From positions 1 to 64,000 of the forward strand of contig MAAS01000007.1 of NCBI GenBank assembly GCA_002162755.1: a DNA stretch of 64,000 nucleotides, read 5' to 3'. Of the stretch, positions 47,149-56,930 are shown piece after piece; positions within the stretch are counted from its first letter, which is position 1; the number at the start of each line of letters is the position of its first letter. A program made the translations under genes and the position numbers. This stretch comes from Gammaproteobacteria bacterium 50_400_T64. Its GTDB lineage: Bacteria > Pseudomonadota > Gammaproteobacteria > Pseudomonadales > Porticoccaceae. A model generated the notes under the pieces. It was given only the letters and a program-made list of their open reading frames with translations, was not told the origin of the DNA and did not search any database.

Positions 47149-47850
47149 TTGAGCTATAAAATCGCCATTGTCGAGGACGACCCCGACCAGCGACACAACT
47201 ACGCCACGGCGCTCAAAAAACAGGGCTACGAGATTAGCGCCTATGCCGACCGAGCCAGCGCACGAGAGGCGATGAGTCGCGCGATGCCCGACCTGGTGGT
47301 GCTCGATATTATTCTCGGTAATGAAATCGATGCGGGCTTTCAATTGTGCCGTGAACTACTCGCCATTGCCCCTGGCCTGCCCGTGTTATTTCTCACCGAG
47401 CGGGTCGATGAAATTGACAAGATATCAGGTCTGCGCCTCGGTGCCTGGGACTACCAACCCAAGCCTGTCAGCCTCGGTTTTCTGGTTGAGCGCATCGCCT
47501 CCCTACTGCGCTTAAAAGCCCTTCGTGATAATCCCGCACCGGCCACACGCCCGGCTCGCGAAACAGGCCATTTATCCATCGACGAAGACGCCATGCAGAT
47601 TCGCTGGCGCGCGCAATTACTCGAACTCACCATAACGGAGTTTCGTTTAATCGCGGCACTGGCACGCAGGCCCAACTACCCCGTTGCCTACGACGCGTTA
47701 ATGCAGGCCACGATTCAGCAGTATGTCACCCGCAATACCATCAACACGCATATGCGTAATATTCGTCGCAAATTCTCAGCCATCGACGACGTCTTTGCCT
47801 GCATCGAAAATGAATACGGCCACGGCTATCGCTGGGTACAGGAAAAGTAA
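47149..47850 (+). CDS. dedicated sortase system response regulator (PdsR)
   Basis: A 233-residue OmpR-type response regulator starting at a TTG codon. The receiver begins SYKIAIVEDDPDQRHNYATA with the acidic pair and carries the phosphoacceptor in MPDLVVLDIIL. The C-terminal winged-helix DNA-binding domain includes LELTITEFRLIAALARRPN and TINTHMRNIRRKF. It is the response regulator type that accompanies the proteobacterial dedicated sortase system. It is divergent from the sortase operon across ~200 bases and six bases from its kinase gene, so it probably controls both. Confidence 0.9.
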   Translation: MSYKIAIVEDDPDQRHNYATALKKQGYEISAYADRASAREAMSRAMPDLVVLDIILGNEIDAGFQLCRELLAIAPGLPVLFLTERVDEIDKISGLRLGAWDYQPKPVSLGFLVERIASLLRLKALRDNPAPATRPARETGHLSIDEDAMQIRWRAQLLELTITEFRLIAALARRPNYPVAYDALMQATIQQYVTRNTINTHMRNIRRKFSAIDDVFACIENEYGHGYRWVQEK

Positions 47851-47856
47851 GCGGCC

Positions 47857-49989
47857 ATGAAAATTGGATCACGTATTATCGGCCCCCGGCTCGGTAGTAA
47901 GCTTTTGCTAGCCGCTTGCGTGTTGCTGCTTATTCCCTGGTTGGGGCTGCAATCTCTGCGCGTCATGCAGCAATTTTTAACCGACGGTCAGGCCGAAGCG
48001 CAACTACTCACTGCTAGTGGTATTGCCGCTCTGCTACACGGGCGTAAAGATCTGTTTGACGATAGCCCCCACAACACCAGTCAACTCGCTGAGCTACCTC
48101 TCTACCCTCTCCCCGGACGCATACTGCTCGATGGTTTTACCGAAGACTGGCAGGGGCTAGACCAAAGCAGCCGACACTATGGCGAAGCGCCTGGCCCGAG
48201 GTTCTCGCTCATCCTCGGCGAAAACAAACAGCGTATTTATGGTCTGATTAAAGTTCACGACGCATCACCCGTTTATCGTCACCCGGCCTATTTACGACTC
48301 GACCACAGTGACCATGTACGTTTTTATTTTAAAGGTGCAAACGACTCACAAGAGCGCTTAATCATCACTTTCGAGGGCCGCGGTAAAATCACGGCTTATG
48401 CCGTCGACGAAGACTGGCGCATCGCCTCCCCTGGCACCCCAGACTATCGTCTACAAGGCTATGTGGATATCAACACAGAAGGCTACAGTATTGAATTCAG
48501 CCTGCCTTTGTCGATGCTCGGCGAGCAGCACCAGTTAGGTGTCGCTGCAGTCGATGTCGACGACCCGCAACAGCGCACCATCGCGTATATTAGCCGTACC
48601 TTCCCACGGGTAAATCAAGGCCAATATAACCGGATATTAATTCGCTCTGTCGCCACAGAGGCCCTCATTCAGGGTTTGCAAAAAGAAGAGGCGCAAATCT
48701 GGATTTTTGATCGCGAGCTAAATGTTCGCGCTATCGCTGGTGGCTTGAACAGACAAGCAGAAGATTATTTCGATATCGAGCAACAGCGCGCGACCCCACT
48801 TTGGCAAAGTGTTGTGGACACAATATTAGGCAAGCTTGTTGGCGCAACCAGGCAAGGACTGAAAGATTTTGATCCACAACAAACACTCAGCCGTGATGAC
48901 GCCTTACTCCATGCCGCCATTGCTGGAACCGGTAGCACAGAGCGCCGGCCTTCCCTCGACGGGCAGCATGAAATTATCGCTGCCGCTCAGCCTGTGCGTG
49001 ATGGCGATAAGGTTATCGGGGCCGTTTTAATCGAACAAAGCACCGCCACCATTTTAAATCTGCAACGGCTTTCACTGCAGCACATTGCCCTCTTATCGCT
49101 ACTCAGTTTAAGCGCCATTGTTATTATTGTGCTGCTATTTTCGGCTCGCCTTACCTGGCGAATTACACGGCTGGGGCGTGACACCGATAAAGCCAGTGAT
49201 GAGTGGGGGCGCATGCAGAATACTGTCGACATTAGCGGCACCCATGCGGGTGATGAAATTGGCGATTTAAGCCGCAACATTGAACAATTACTGACCCGGC
49301 TACACCGTTATCAGCAATTCCTCAGCGCCATTCCCCGTACCCTGCGACACGAAATTAACAATCCCTTAAACACGACGGCGACATCACTGGAGCACTTGCA
49401 GGCTCAGGGTGGGGATAAAACCTATATCGATAGTGCCCACCGAGGTTTGCAGCGCATTAGTGCCATTGTTGATAGCCTGGCTGAAGCCGCAAGCCTGGAA
49501 GATGCTTTGAGCAAAGACGAGATCGCAGCGGTGAATTTCAAGGCCCTGCTCAGCACTTACATCAAAAACCAGAGCGTGGGTTGCCCACACAAAATAGAGT
49601 TGCTGGTTCCCGAGCACGATGTCTGGATTATTGGTTCAGATATGCACCTTGAGCAACTGCTCGACAAATTGCTCGACAATGCCATCGACTTCTCCACCAT
49701 TGGGAAAAGTATTCAGGTCAGCCTTAGCAGCACTAAAAGCCATTGTCGCTTACAGGTTAAAAACGACGGCCCCACAATCGCTGAGGCAGAATTACCAGAG
49801 CTGTTTCAACTCTTCCATAGCCGTCGCAATCAAGCCCATAGTGATCAGCAGCACCTCGGCCTGGGCCTTTATATCGCACGCTTAATCTGTGAACGCCACG
49901 GTGGCGATTTGTCAGTGGCAAACCTCACCACCGATGATGGCGTCATATTTACAGCCACCTTAGCACTGGGGAATGATAACTATTGGTAA
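47857..49989 (+). CDS. dedicated sortase system histidine kinase (PdsS)
   Basis: A 710-residue membrane histidine kinase. TM1 (LLLAACVLLLIPWLGL) is followed by a large periplasmic region containing a CBM9-like beta-sandwich (RILLDGFTEDWQGLDQSSRH and YGLIKVHDASPVYRHPAYLR). TM2 (ALLSLLSLSAIVIIVLLFSA) leads to HAMP, a dimerisation domain with TLRHEINNPLNTT (phospho-His) and an ATPase domain with LLDNAIDFS and LGLGLYIARL. The cell-surface sugar-binding-like domain suggests that envelope or glycan state is sensed. It forms a two-component system with the upstream regulator. Confidence 0.9.
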   Translation: MKIGSRIIGPRLGSKLLLAACVLLLIPWLGLQSLRVMQQFLTDGQAEAQLLTASGIAALLHGRKDLFDDSPHNTSQLAELPLYPLPGRILLDGFTEDWQGLDQSSRHYGEAPGPRFSLILGENKQRIYGLIKVHDASPVYRHPAYLRLDHSDHVRFYFKGANDSQERLIITFEGRGKITAYAVDEDWRIASPGTPDYRLQGYVDINTEGYSIEFSLPLSMLGEQHQLGVAAVDVDDPQQRTIAYISRTFPRVNQGQYNRILIRSVATEALIQGLQKEEAQIWIFDRELNVRAIAGGLNRQAEDYFDIEQQRATPLWQSVVDTILGKLVGATRQGLKDFDPQQTLSRDDALLHAAIAGTGSTERRPSLDGQHEIIAAAQPVRDGDKVIGAVLIEQSTATILNLQRLSLQHIALLSLLSLSAIVIIVLLFSARLTWRITRLGRDTDKASDEWGRMQNTVDISGTHAGDEIGDLSRNIEQLLTRLHRYQQFLSAIPRTLRHEINNPLNTTATSLEHLQAQGGDKTYIDSAHRGLQRISAIVDSLAEAASLEDALSKDEIAAVNFKALLSTYIKNQSVGCPHKIELLVPEHDVWIIGSDMHLEQLLDKLLDNAIDFSTIGKSIQVSLSSTKSHCRLQVKNDGPTIAEAELPELFQLFHSRRNQAHSDQQHLGLGLYIARLICERHGGDLSVANLTTDDGVIFTATLALGNDNYW

Positions 49990-50012
49990 AGCAGTGACAT
50001 CGTGCAATAGTT

Positions 50013-50018
50013 TATAAT
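50013..50018 (+). promoter_or_regulatory. possible -10 box of yrbL
   Basis: A consensus TATAAT lies about 67 bases before the yrbL start codon, but no good -35 box sits at the right spacing. It may be an activator-dependent promoter, as for PhoP-regulated yrbL in enterobacteria. Confidence 0.3.
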
Positions 50019-50084
50019 CGACAAAGAGCCTCTGAACAAGCCAACATCAACCCTCCAAACAAACTGTGATAGCGGAACAAATAA

Positions 50085-50684
50085 ATGATAATACTTGATG
50101 CCACAAGCTTCATCGGAAAAGGCTTGCACCGCGAGTGTTATATCCACCCCGATGATAGTAATCAGTGCGTCAAAGTTGTTGTTCACGGAGACTTATCTGA
50201 AAGTAAACGCGAACAAAAATACTATAAATTTTTACAGAAAAAAAATATCCGCTGGGATATCGTCCCCCGCTTTCACGGGCTCGTCGAAACCGACAAAGGT
50301 TCTGGTGCCGTGTTTGACTTGATCAGAGATTTCAATGGCGAGGTCTCAAAAACACTAGAATACTACCTGTCTTCAGAGCAACTCGACAAAAAAGAAATTC
50401 CGGGGATTTGCGAGGCCATTGCCACGTTCAAACGTGAACTCCACAGTCAGGCGATCATCACCATGACCCTGTCACCAAAAAACATCATGTATAAAAAGAC
50501 GGCGGGCAACGAAGGCTGTCTCGTTCTTATCGACAATATTGGCAACTCAGACTTTATCCCTGTTTGCACGTATATTACTTACTTGGCAAAAAAGAAGATT
50601 GCCCGAAAATTACTTCGCTTCGAACAAACGGTGCTAAAAATGTGCGCGCACAATAAGGCATTACAGAAAGGTTTAAAGACTTAA
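50085..50684 (+). CDS. yrbL: YrbL-family kinase-like protein
   Basis: A 199-residue protein of the YrbL (PhoP regulatory network) family, which has a reduced protein-kinase-like fold. The N-lobe has FIGKGLHRECYIHPDDSNQC and VKVVVHGDLSESKREQKYYK; the central segment ITMTLSPKNIMYK matches the catalytic-loop position and LVLIDNIGNSDFIP the metal-binding DxxG position. In enterobacteria yrbL belongs to the Mg2+/PhoP response; its biochemical function is unknown. It follows the sortase kinase gene but probably has its own promoter. Confidence 0.85.
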   Translation: MIILDATSFIGKGLHRECYIHPDDSNQCVKVVVHGDLSESKREQKYYKFLQKKNIRWDIVPRFHGLVETDKGSGAVFDLIRDFNGEVSKTLEYYLSSEQLDKKEIPGICEAIATFKRELHSQAIITMTLSPKNIMYKKTAGNEGCLVLIDNIGNSDFIPVCTYITYLAKKKIARKLLRFEQTVLKMCAHNKALQKGLKT

Positions 50685-50750
50685 GAAATGAAATAAAACC
50701 AGTAACATTCAGCGAACAGGATCGATATTTATCGAGCGTTACGAGCGGCC

Positions 50751-51632
50751 CTAACTCAAGAGCTCCACTCTGTTCCTGCCCTCGCTTTTGGCTTTATAAA
50801 GCGCCTCATCAGCACGTGTCAACAGATGCCTAAACCCCCCATCGTTAGGGTTTAATTGCGCAAGGCCAAAACTAGCTGTGATTTTAAGACCTTGTGCACC
50901 GCTACTTTGAAGGGCCGCTCGTAATTTCTCAGCTTTATTCCCCCCTGTCACCAAATCGCAATTATCCAGTAGAATGACGAATTCTTCACCGCCAAAACGG
51001 GCGACAATATCTTCACTCCGACTTTGCCGCATAAAAATTGAGGCAATTTCCCGTAACACCGCATCACCGACACTATGTCCATGCTCATCGTTTACAACTT
51101 TAAAATGGTCAATATCAATCATCATCAAACAAAGTGCTTGCTTGTGTCGATGCGACTGGCTAATTTTTTTGCGGGCAACATCAATTAAGAAATGCCGATT
51201 GTATAAACCCGTCAATTGATCATGCATGGCAAAATGGCGCAGCTCATCACTCTGCTGTTTAAGGGTTATATGGGTTGCAATGCGCGCTTCGACTATCGCT
51301 GGCGAATAAGGCTTTGTAATGTAATCAACAGCCCCCAAACTCAGACCTAACTCTTCATCGGCAACCTGATCCTTCGCCGTAACAAATATCACTGGAATTT
51401 GCCGGGTACTTTCCTGCCCTTTTAAATACTGGCAAACCTGATAACCATCCATATCAGGCATTTGAATATCGAGTAGGACAAGGTCAGGTTGTGGATCTGT
51501 CTGGGCCAATTCAATACAACGTAATCCGCCATTGGCGACTTTAAGTTGATAGCTATCTTTCAGCAAACCAGCCAGGAGTTGAATATTAGCTGGGGCATCA
51601 TCAACAATTAAAACTGTTGGTTTTGTCTCCAT
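50751..51632 (-). CDS. diguanylate cyclase with receiver domain
   Basis: About 293 residues: a receiver domain (VLIVDDAPANIQLLAGLL, phospho-Asp in DLVLLDIQMPDMDG, Lys in VTAKDQ) followed by a GGEEF domain with intact RFGGEEFVILLDNC and the MIDIDHFKVVNDEHGHSVGD block. It synthesises cyclic-di-GMP when phosphorylated. No RxxD inhibitory site at the usual position upstream of GGEEF is obvious. The ATG at 51632 is preferred over the GTG at 51641. It lies 33 bases after the hybrid kinase gene on the same strand, so that kinase is its likely phosphodonor. Confidence 0.92.
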   Translation of the reverse strand: METKPTVLIVDDAPANIQLLAGLLKDSYQLKVANGGLRCIELAQTDPQPDLVLLDIQMPDMDGYQVCQYLKGQESTRQIPVIFVTAKDQVADEELGLSLGAVDYITKPYSPAIVEARIATHITLKQQSDELRHFAMHDQLTGLYNRHFLIDVARKKISQSHRHKQALCLMMIDIDHFKVVNDEHGHSVGDAVLREIASIFMRQSRSEDIVARFGGEEFVILLDNCDLVTGGNKAEKLRAALQSSGAQGLKITASFGLAQLNPNDGGFRHLLTRADEALYKAKSEGRNRVELLS

Positions 51633-51665
51633 TTTTTCCACTCTTATTATCTTATTTATTTGATT

Positions 51666-54600
51666 TTATTTGATTTTATTTTCGAGCAGTACTCTCAATT
51701 CAACAACGGTGGCTGCTGCACCCACTGTATCAAAGTGCCTTAGCTGCCCCAATATTTTTTCTAATAGTATTTTCTCCCCGTCCTGATTGCAATAAGGCTT
51801 TAAATCTCGCAAATCCTCACTGTCAACATAGCTACCCTGCTCCAGCTTATTGATCAGCTCATCAATAATTCGGCCAATAATATCCTGTGTTGCCCCCTCC
51901 TGATGTTGGTCATAGGTCACGCCACCATGAGCTTTCCCCTGCAAATACTGCTCTAAAGCAGCTTCTAGATGCTCAAATTGCACAAAGAGCTCGGGCCATT
52001 GTCGATTAACCTCAGCGCTATTTTCACTCAGTGCAGCCTGTTCGATAGCTTCGGACAGGGCTTGTAAACTCAGTCCGCTCATATTGCCCGCGGTACCTTT
52101 GACAGTATGTGCCAGGCTGGCTATACGGGAAAAATCTCCTGATGCAACAGCGCCTTCAAGTAAAGCTATGTCACGGGGCATATCCTCGACACACTGCGCC
52201 ACTAGAGATAGAAGTAATGACTCCTTGCCTCTGACGCGTATCAGCAGTCCCTTCTTATCCCATATTACCGACTTTTCGTTAAGCGCCGTTTTAAAGGCAG
52301 CGGGTGGCACATCGGAGATTCCAACGGAGGCGTACCCTCCCCCTACAGGCATGGCCTCGATATTTGAAGTCAGCAGAGGGGCGTCCCCCGCCTGTGCCAG
52401 ACGGCGTATCAAACTACCTTCTAGTAAGTCAGGATCTATCGGCTTTTCGAGGTAATCGTTCATTCCAGCCTGCAGACATTTCTCTCTGTCCCCAGACATC
52501 ACGTTGGCGGTCATCGCAACAATAGTAATACCACGGTAGCGTTCACCGGCCCCACCACTGCGGATTTTAGCGGTGGTTTCATAGCCGTCAAGAACCGGCA
52601 TTTGGCAGTCCATTAATATCAGCTGATAAGGTTTGGCTGCTGGCGCATTGCGCAACATTTCAATCGCTACGGCGCCGTTATCGGCAATATCTGCACCGAA
52701 GCCCATATCTTCAAGCATACCCACTGCAACTTGTTGATTGATGATGTTGTCTTCAACCAGGAGTAAACGGATTGAAGCGTTTACCAATACGGGGTTAGTC
52801 GTTTCATTCAAAACGTGTGGCCCAAGGCTTTGCAAATAGTTATGCGTCACCAAAGGTTTTGCTGCCGCCATGGCTTCGCCGCCGCCCAGTACTATCGCTA
52901 GCGCATCAAACAAGTCAGATGTCGTTGCGGGTTTAGGAAAATAAGCAGCAAAACCCAGGTTTGCAAAGAATTGAGCGTCACCAGGCTCACTCATAGAGGT
53001 CATCATAATCAGCTGTGTCGAATTTAAGCGGGCGTCGGCCCTAATCGCCCGCCCCAGGTCGGCACCATCCATTTCCGGCATTTGCATATCGATAATAGCC
53101 ACCGGAAAAGTGCCCTCTGGTTGTTCATTAAGTATATTCAGAGCACTAGCGCCACTATCTTCCACCGTAACAATTGCACCCCAGAGGCTGAGCTGCTGAT
53201 GGAGCACTTCACGATTGGTCTCATTGTCATCGACAACAAGAATATTGACCCCGTCCAGATTAATACGAGGCCGTACAATCACAGCCTTCACACTGCTTTC
53301 AAGTTGCAGCGTGAAAGTAAAGCAACTGCCCCCACTTGCCTGGCTATCGACGCGAATATCACCGCCCATTAACACACACAAATTTTTAACAATCGCCAGA
53401 CCCAGGCCCGTACCGCCAAACCTTCTGGTTGTAGAAGTGTCAACCTGAGAGAAAGAGTCAAACAAGTATTCAATTTTATCTTCGGGAATACCAATGCCTG
53501 TATCGGTAACTGATGCCGTTAAAATCGCGTAGCCCTGCACACTTGTATCCAGTGCAGCACGAATAACAATCTCACCCTGTAGCGTGAACTTCAGGGCATT
53601 ACCAATCAGGTTGGTCAGTAATTGGCGTAGCCGAGTCGGATCGCCTTTCACTCGAGATTGTTCAACTTTGGCGAGATCAAGAACAATCTCCAAACCCTTA
53701 TTTTGTGCCTGTAAGGCCATACTTTCAGCCAGGTCAGAAAATAGCTGGCGCAAGTCAAAATCGATAGATTCAAACTCAAGCTTGCCCGCTTCAATTTTTG
53801 AGAAGTCGAGAATATCGTTAATCAATATCAATAAAGCCTCACCACTGGAGCGCGCCAGTCGTACCTGGTGACGCTGTTTGGCACTGAGATCAGAACTCGA
53901 CAACAAATTTAGCATGCCCAACACACCATTCATCGGGGTACGAATCTCATGACTCATATTAGCGAGGAAATCACTCTTGGCGCTGGTCGCATGTTCTGCA
54001 GCTTCTTTGGCACGGGTCAGCTCTTCTGCGGCTAAAGTCTGTGCCGTAACATCACGAAAACTCCATACATGCCCATATTTACCATCCGGCAAAGGGAGCT
54101 CTCGCGCGCCAAACTCCAGAATTCGGCCATTTTTAAAATCAAGTCTGCCCCCCGAATAAACACCACCGCCAGACTGTACTTCCTCTACAATTTTTTCAAA
54201 GCCCTTACCATCTATTAATAAACTCCGTACATTGGCAAGCATAGAAGTGGCATCTCCAAAAATCACTTGCTCATCAGTGAAGCTCAATAATTCAATAAAC
54301 TGCTGGTTATAATGCAGTGTCTTATCAAATTGATTGAGCACCAAAACCCCGTTATCGGTGACCTCGAGTGTACCTTCGACAATGGCCAGAGAATTTTGGC
54401 TATTTAAGTCGGCCTGCTTGCGAGCGGTAATATCAGTACGTATCGCAATATAACTTGTGATTTTATCCTGTGAGTCCATCAAGGGTAAAATTGTGCTTTC
54501 TACCCAGTACAGTTGACCATCTTTAGCCTTGTTACAAATTTCATCGTGCCACACACCACCGCATTCAATAACGGCATACATATCCTGAAAAAATGACCTG

Positions 54601-56060
54601 GGGTGATGCCCCGAATTCAATAACCGATGATTTTGACCGATCAGTTCCTTGTAGCTATAGCCGCTTATATCAACGAATTTTTCATTGACGACGGTAATAG
54701 TTCCAGATGGATCTGTCATAGCAACAATGGAATGCTGGTCGAGTGCAAACTTCTGCTCCTCCAGCTCGAGAAGGACTTTCTGGATTTTCTCATCACTTAC
54801 TTTCAGATCAAGCTCATAGCGGCGACGAGCCTCTATCATTGTATTAAAGGCATAGGCTAACTGCCCCACTTCATCGTGAGAAGTTATTTCAACTTGCTGT
54901 TCTAGCTGCCCCGTAGCGGCTTTTTCGCTAAAAGTAGCAAGCAACTTAAGAGGCTGAGTAATACGGCGCGACACGTAAACCGAGACCACCACCACGGCTA
55001 GAAACATAGAGAAAAGAATGAACACCGTTAACCTGGCCATCCAGTGAGCTGGTGCCAAAGCCTCCGCCTCATCAACCTCCGAAATAAGGCTCCACTTGAC
55101 CTGCCCAATAGTCAGCGCCTGATGAACACCTAGTACCTCCTGCCCAAAAGGCCCGGTATAAGCAAAGGCAATTTCACCCAGACTGGATGGCAAAGAAGTC
55201 GCGTCGACTTTTTCAATATCGTCTGCAAGCCACAATGAAGTTTGCGCCGTTTGAATTTTTATTTTCAAAATATCATCTGGGGAATGAATTGCGGTACGCG
55301 AAAGTAAATCAGCGCCAATCAAATAACTGACTTTCGAGTCGCTGCCCAGCTGAACACCACGTGCTAACGCCATTATGGTATCGACTTTTAATTGCGCCAC
55401 AAAAACACCGACTTTATCGCCATTTTCATCAATCAAAGGTGCTGACAAAAAACCGGCAACAATATCGGCACTGGGGGCGTAACGCTCAAAATCAGAAAAA
55501 AGGGTCTCACCTGTTTCCAGACTTCGGCTAACAATGTTAGCAAACAATGTTGACTTATACGGACCAGTAAATAAATTACTGCCCAAATCAGATTTTTGTT
55601 TAATACTAAAAAGAATATTTCCGTTTGTATCGATAAGAAAGAGATCGTCGTAATAGCCATAAATCTGCATTAACTGAAACAGATCAGCCTTATTTGCTTC
55701 AACCAAAGTTGTCCACGGATAAGACCCAACATAGTCCTCAGCTTTTTTACCGCTTTTGCGCAGGCCTTCTGACAGGGTTTTTATAAAATCAGCATTTTGT
55801 AAATTTTCTGCCTGTGTACGAAGATCCTTGAAACGGAACTCAAACCAGTTATTAATAAAATGAGCTTGCTGAGATGTTCTGTCACTGAGACTTTGAGCCG
55901 CAGCCGTGCGCAATGCCTGCGTGCTCTGCTGGTAGCTGATCAAGCAGACTAACGCCAGGGGCAGCAAGGCCAGGCATAGAAACCAAAAAAGTAAGTTTCG
56001 CGTTAAACCCGGCTTGAAAAAAAGTTCGATTAGAGAATCAGATTGGCCACTGCTGGGCAT
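51666..56060 (-). CDS. giant hybrid sensor histidine kinase (BarA/EvgS-like)
   Basis: A 1464-residue multidomain kinase. In order: TM1 ([19 protein letters not shown]), a large periplasmic Cache-like sensor (~44-350), TM2, HAMP, two PAS domains (the first [20 protein letters not shown]), HisKA with [15 protein letters not shown] (phospho-His), HATPase with [14 protein letters not shown] and [10 protein letters not shown], two receivers ([24 protein letters not shown]) and an Hpt domain ([14 protein letters not shown]). This is a complete phosphorelay in one chain. The start at 56060 has AAGGA at good spacing. It is followed by the cyclase gene and preceded by a binding-protein remnant, suggesting the locus was once a receptor-coupled sensor. 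Confidence 0.93.
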   Translation of the reverse strand: MPSSGQSDSLIELFFKPGLTRNLLFWFLCLALLPLALVCLISYQQSTQALRTAAAQSLSDRTSQQAHFINNWFEFRFKDLRTQAENLQNADFIKTLSEGLRKSGKKAEDYVGSYPWTTLVEANKADLFQLMQIYGYYDDLFLIDTNGNILFSIKQKSDLGSNLFTGPYKSTLFANIVSRSLETGETLFSDFERYAPSADIVAGFLSAPLIDENGDKVGVFVAQLKVDTIMALARGVQLGSDSKVSYLIGADLLSRTAIHSPDDILKIKIQTAQTSLWLADDIEKVDATSLPSSLGEIAFAYTGPFGQEVLGVHQALTIGQVKWSLISEVDEAEALAPAHWMARLTVFILFSMFLAVVVVSVYVSRRITQPLKLLATFSEKAATGQLEQQVEITSHDEVGQLAYAFNTMIEARRRYELDLKVSDEKIQKVLLELEEQKFALDQHSIVAMTDPSGTITVVNEKFVDISGYSYKELIGQNHRLLNSGHHPRSFFQDMYAVIECGGVWHDEICNKAKDGQLYWVESTILPLMDSQDKITSYIAIRTDITARKQADLNSQNSLAIVEGTLEVTDNGVLVLNQFDKTLHYNQQFIELLSFTDEQVIFGDATSMLANVRSLLIDGKGFEKIVEEVQSGGGVYSGGRLDFKNGRILEFGARELPLPDGKYGHVWSFRDVTAQTLAAEELTRAKEAAEHATSAKSDFLANMSHEIRTPMNGVLGMLNLLSSSDLSAKQRHQVRLARSSGEALLILINDILDFSKIEAGKLEFESIDFDLRQLFSDLAESMALQAQNKGLEIVLDLAKVEQSRVKGDPTRLRQLLTNLIGNALKFTLQGEIVIRAALDTSVQGYAILTASVTDTGIGIPEDKIEYLFDSFSQVDTSTTRRFGGTGLGLAIVKNLCVLMGGDIRVDSQASGGSCFTFTLQLESSVKAVIVRPRINLDGVNILVVDDNETNREVLHQQLSLWGAIVTVEDSGASALNILNEQPEGTFPVAIIDMQMPEMDGADLGRAIRADARLNSTQLIMMTSMSEPGDAQFFANLGFAAYFPKPATTSDLFDALAIVLGGGEAMAAAKPLVTHNYLQSLGPHVLNETTNPVLVNASIRLLLVEDNIINQQVAVGMLEDMGFGADIADNGAVAIEMLRNAPAAKPYQLILMDCQMPVLDGYETTAKIRSGGAGERYRGITIVAMTANVMSGDREKCLQAGMNDYLEKPIDPDLLEGSLIRRLAQAGDAPLLTSNIEAMPVGGGYASVGISDVPPAAFKTALNEKSVIWDKKGLLIRVRGKESLLLSLVAQCVEDMPRDIALLEGAVASGDFSRIASLAHTVKGTAGNMSGLSLQALSEAIEQAALSENSAEVNRQWPELFVQFEHLEAALEQYLQGKAHGGVTYDQHQEGATQDIIGRIIDELINKLEQGSYVDSEDLRDLKPYCNQDGEKILLEKILGQLRHFDTVGAAATVVELRVLLENKIK

Positions 56061-56153
56061 TTCAAATTTTCCTTTTTGTCGCCTGCCCATCAATGGGCAA
56101 TCAATACTAGTACTCCATCACCAGCCTAAAAAATGCACAGGCTAAGCCCTTTA

Positions 56154-56390
56154 TTATTCTTTTTCTATTGGAACATCAAAACGCGTATCAGCAAAGACAT
56201 TAATGTCGAGCCCCTCTGACAATAAGCCCGCCTCTACCGCGTAATTCTTAATTTGTTGCAAGCCCCTTTCATCAATGTTCATCTGTTGATAATTAAACAT
56301 CTTCAATTGGGCGTCAAGACTCGCTTCAACCGCTGTCTGATTGTGGGCAGGTATGTGCGTCACAATCATATCAACAATCGTTTGCATCAC
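56154..56390 (-). pseudogene. truncated NMT1/TauA-type solute-binding protein end
   Basis: A 78-residue frame resembling the C-terminal tail of NMT1/TauA-type periplasmic binding proteins: AVEASLDAQLKMFNYQQMN, then GLQQIKNYAVEAGLLSEGLD and a terminal FADTRF. The N-terminal ~250 residues and the signal peptide are absent, and the DNA upstream (56391-56930) does not restore them. It ends 93 bases before the hybrid kinase gene on the same strand. It is most likely the remnant of a binding protein that once delivered ligand to a transporter or to the adjacent kinase. Confidence 0.6.
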
Positions 56391-56930
56391 ATCGATTCCC
56401 GCACGACTTCAATATCAGCACCGGCACGTTGAAGATAAGCCCTTACCCTTTTAAGACCGTAAATTTATCGGCAATCGCCCTACCAGTTGCCACTGCAACA
56501 CACGCCACACGCCTAGAGAGGGATTATTCAGAAGCGGCGGGGTCAGCGCGATTGCTCTTGCCCTTGATAGAAAGTGGGTACCCGGGGAGGTGCTACAGCA
56601 ACGGGCAGCACATCGGCAGTATCGATCAGCTCTAAGCCCAGCGTTACACCCTGCTCTTTACGATAGCGATAAAGGCAACGTGATAGGTGGTGAATCGAGC
56701 CAAGGCCATCAAATGTATAAATACAGAATCCCTGGTATTTTGTGATCGTCGTACAAACACCTTAAAAATATAACGCTCTCTTTCATTTTTATTATCGGTA
56801 AAACCAATCTCAAGCTATAAAAAAGTACTGATATTAAATAACCTGTTGAAAACTAATTTGCAAAAAAAAGCGGTAGCCCTTACAGGCCACCGCTTTCTCC
56901 AACTGCTCTATAAGCAATCGTTTTTACAGC
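56391..56930. other. intergenic region with possible decayed coding frame
   Basis: The region between the binding-protein stub and the monooxygenase gene. On the minus strand 56543-56758 is open for ~70 codons without an ATG (containing LSRCLYRYRKEQGVTLGLEL), which could be a decayed regulatory gene, but no family fits well. A plus-strand ATG frame at 56429 has no recognisable protein character. The terminator of the monooxygenase gene lies at the right end. Confidence 0.4.
56862..56896 (-). terminator. rho-independent terminator after the monooxygenase gene
   Basis: On the minus strand AAAGCGGT and ACCGCTTT form a stem around a GC-rich loop that pairs further, followed by eight T. It starts 35 bases after the stop codon. 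Confidence 0.8.

Noticed and set aside
56429-56635. 68-codon plus-strand frame as a small gene
   Set aside because: No ribosome binding site, no recognisable composition, and it lies antisense to a better minus-strand frame.
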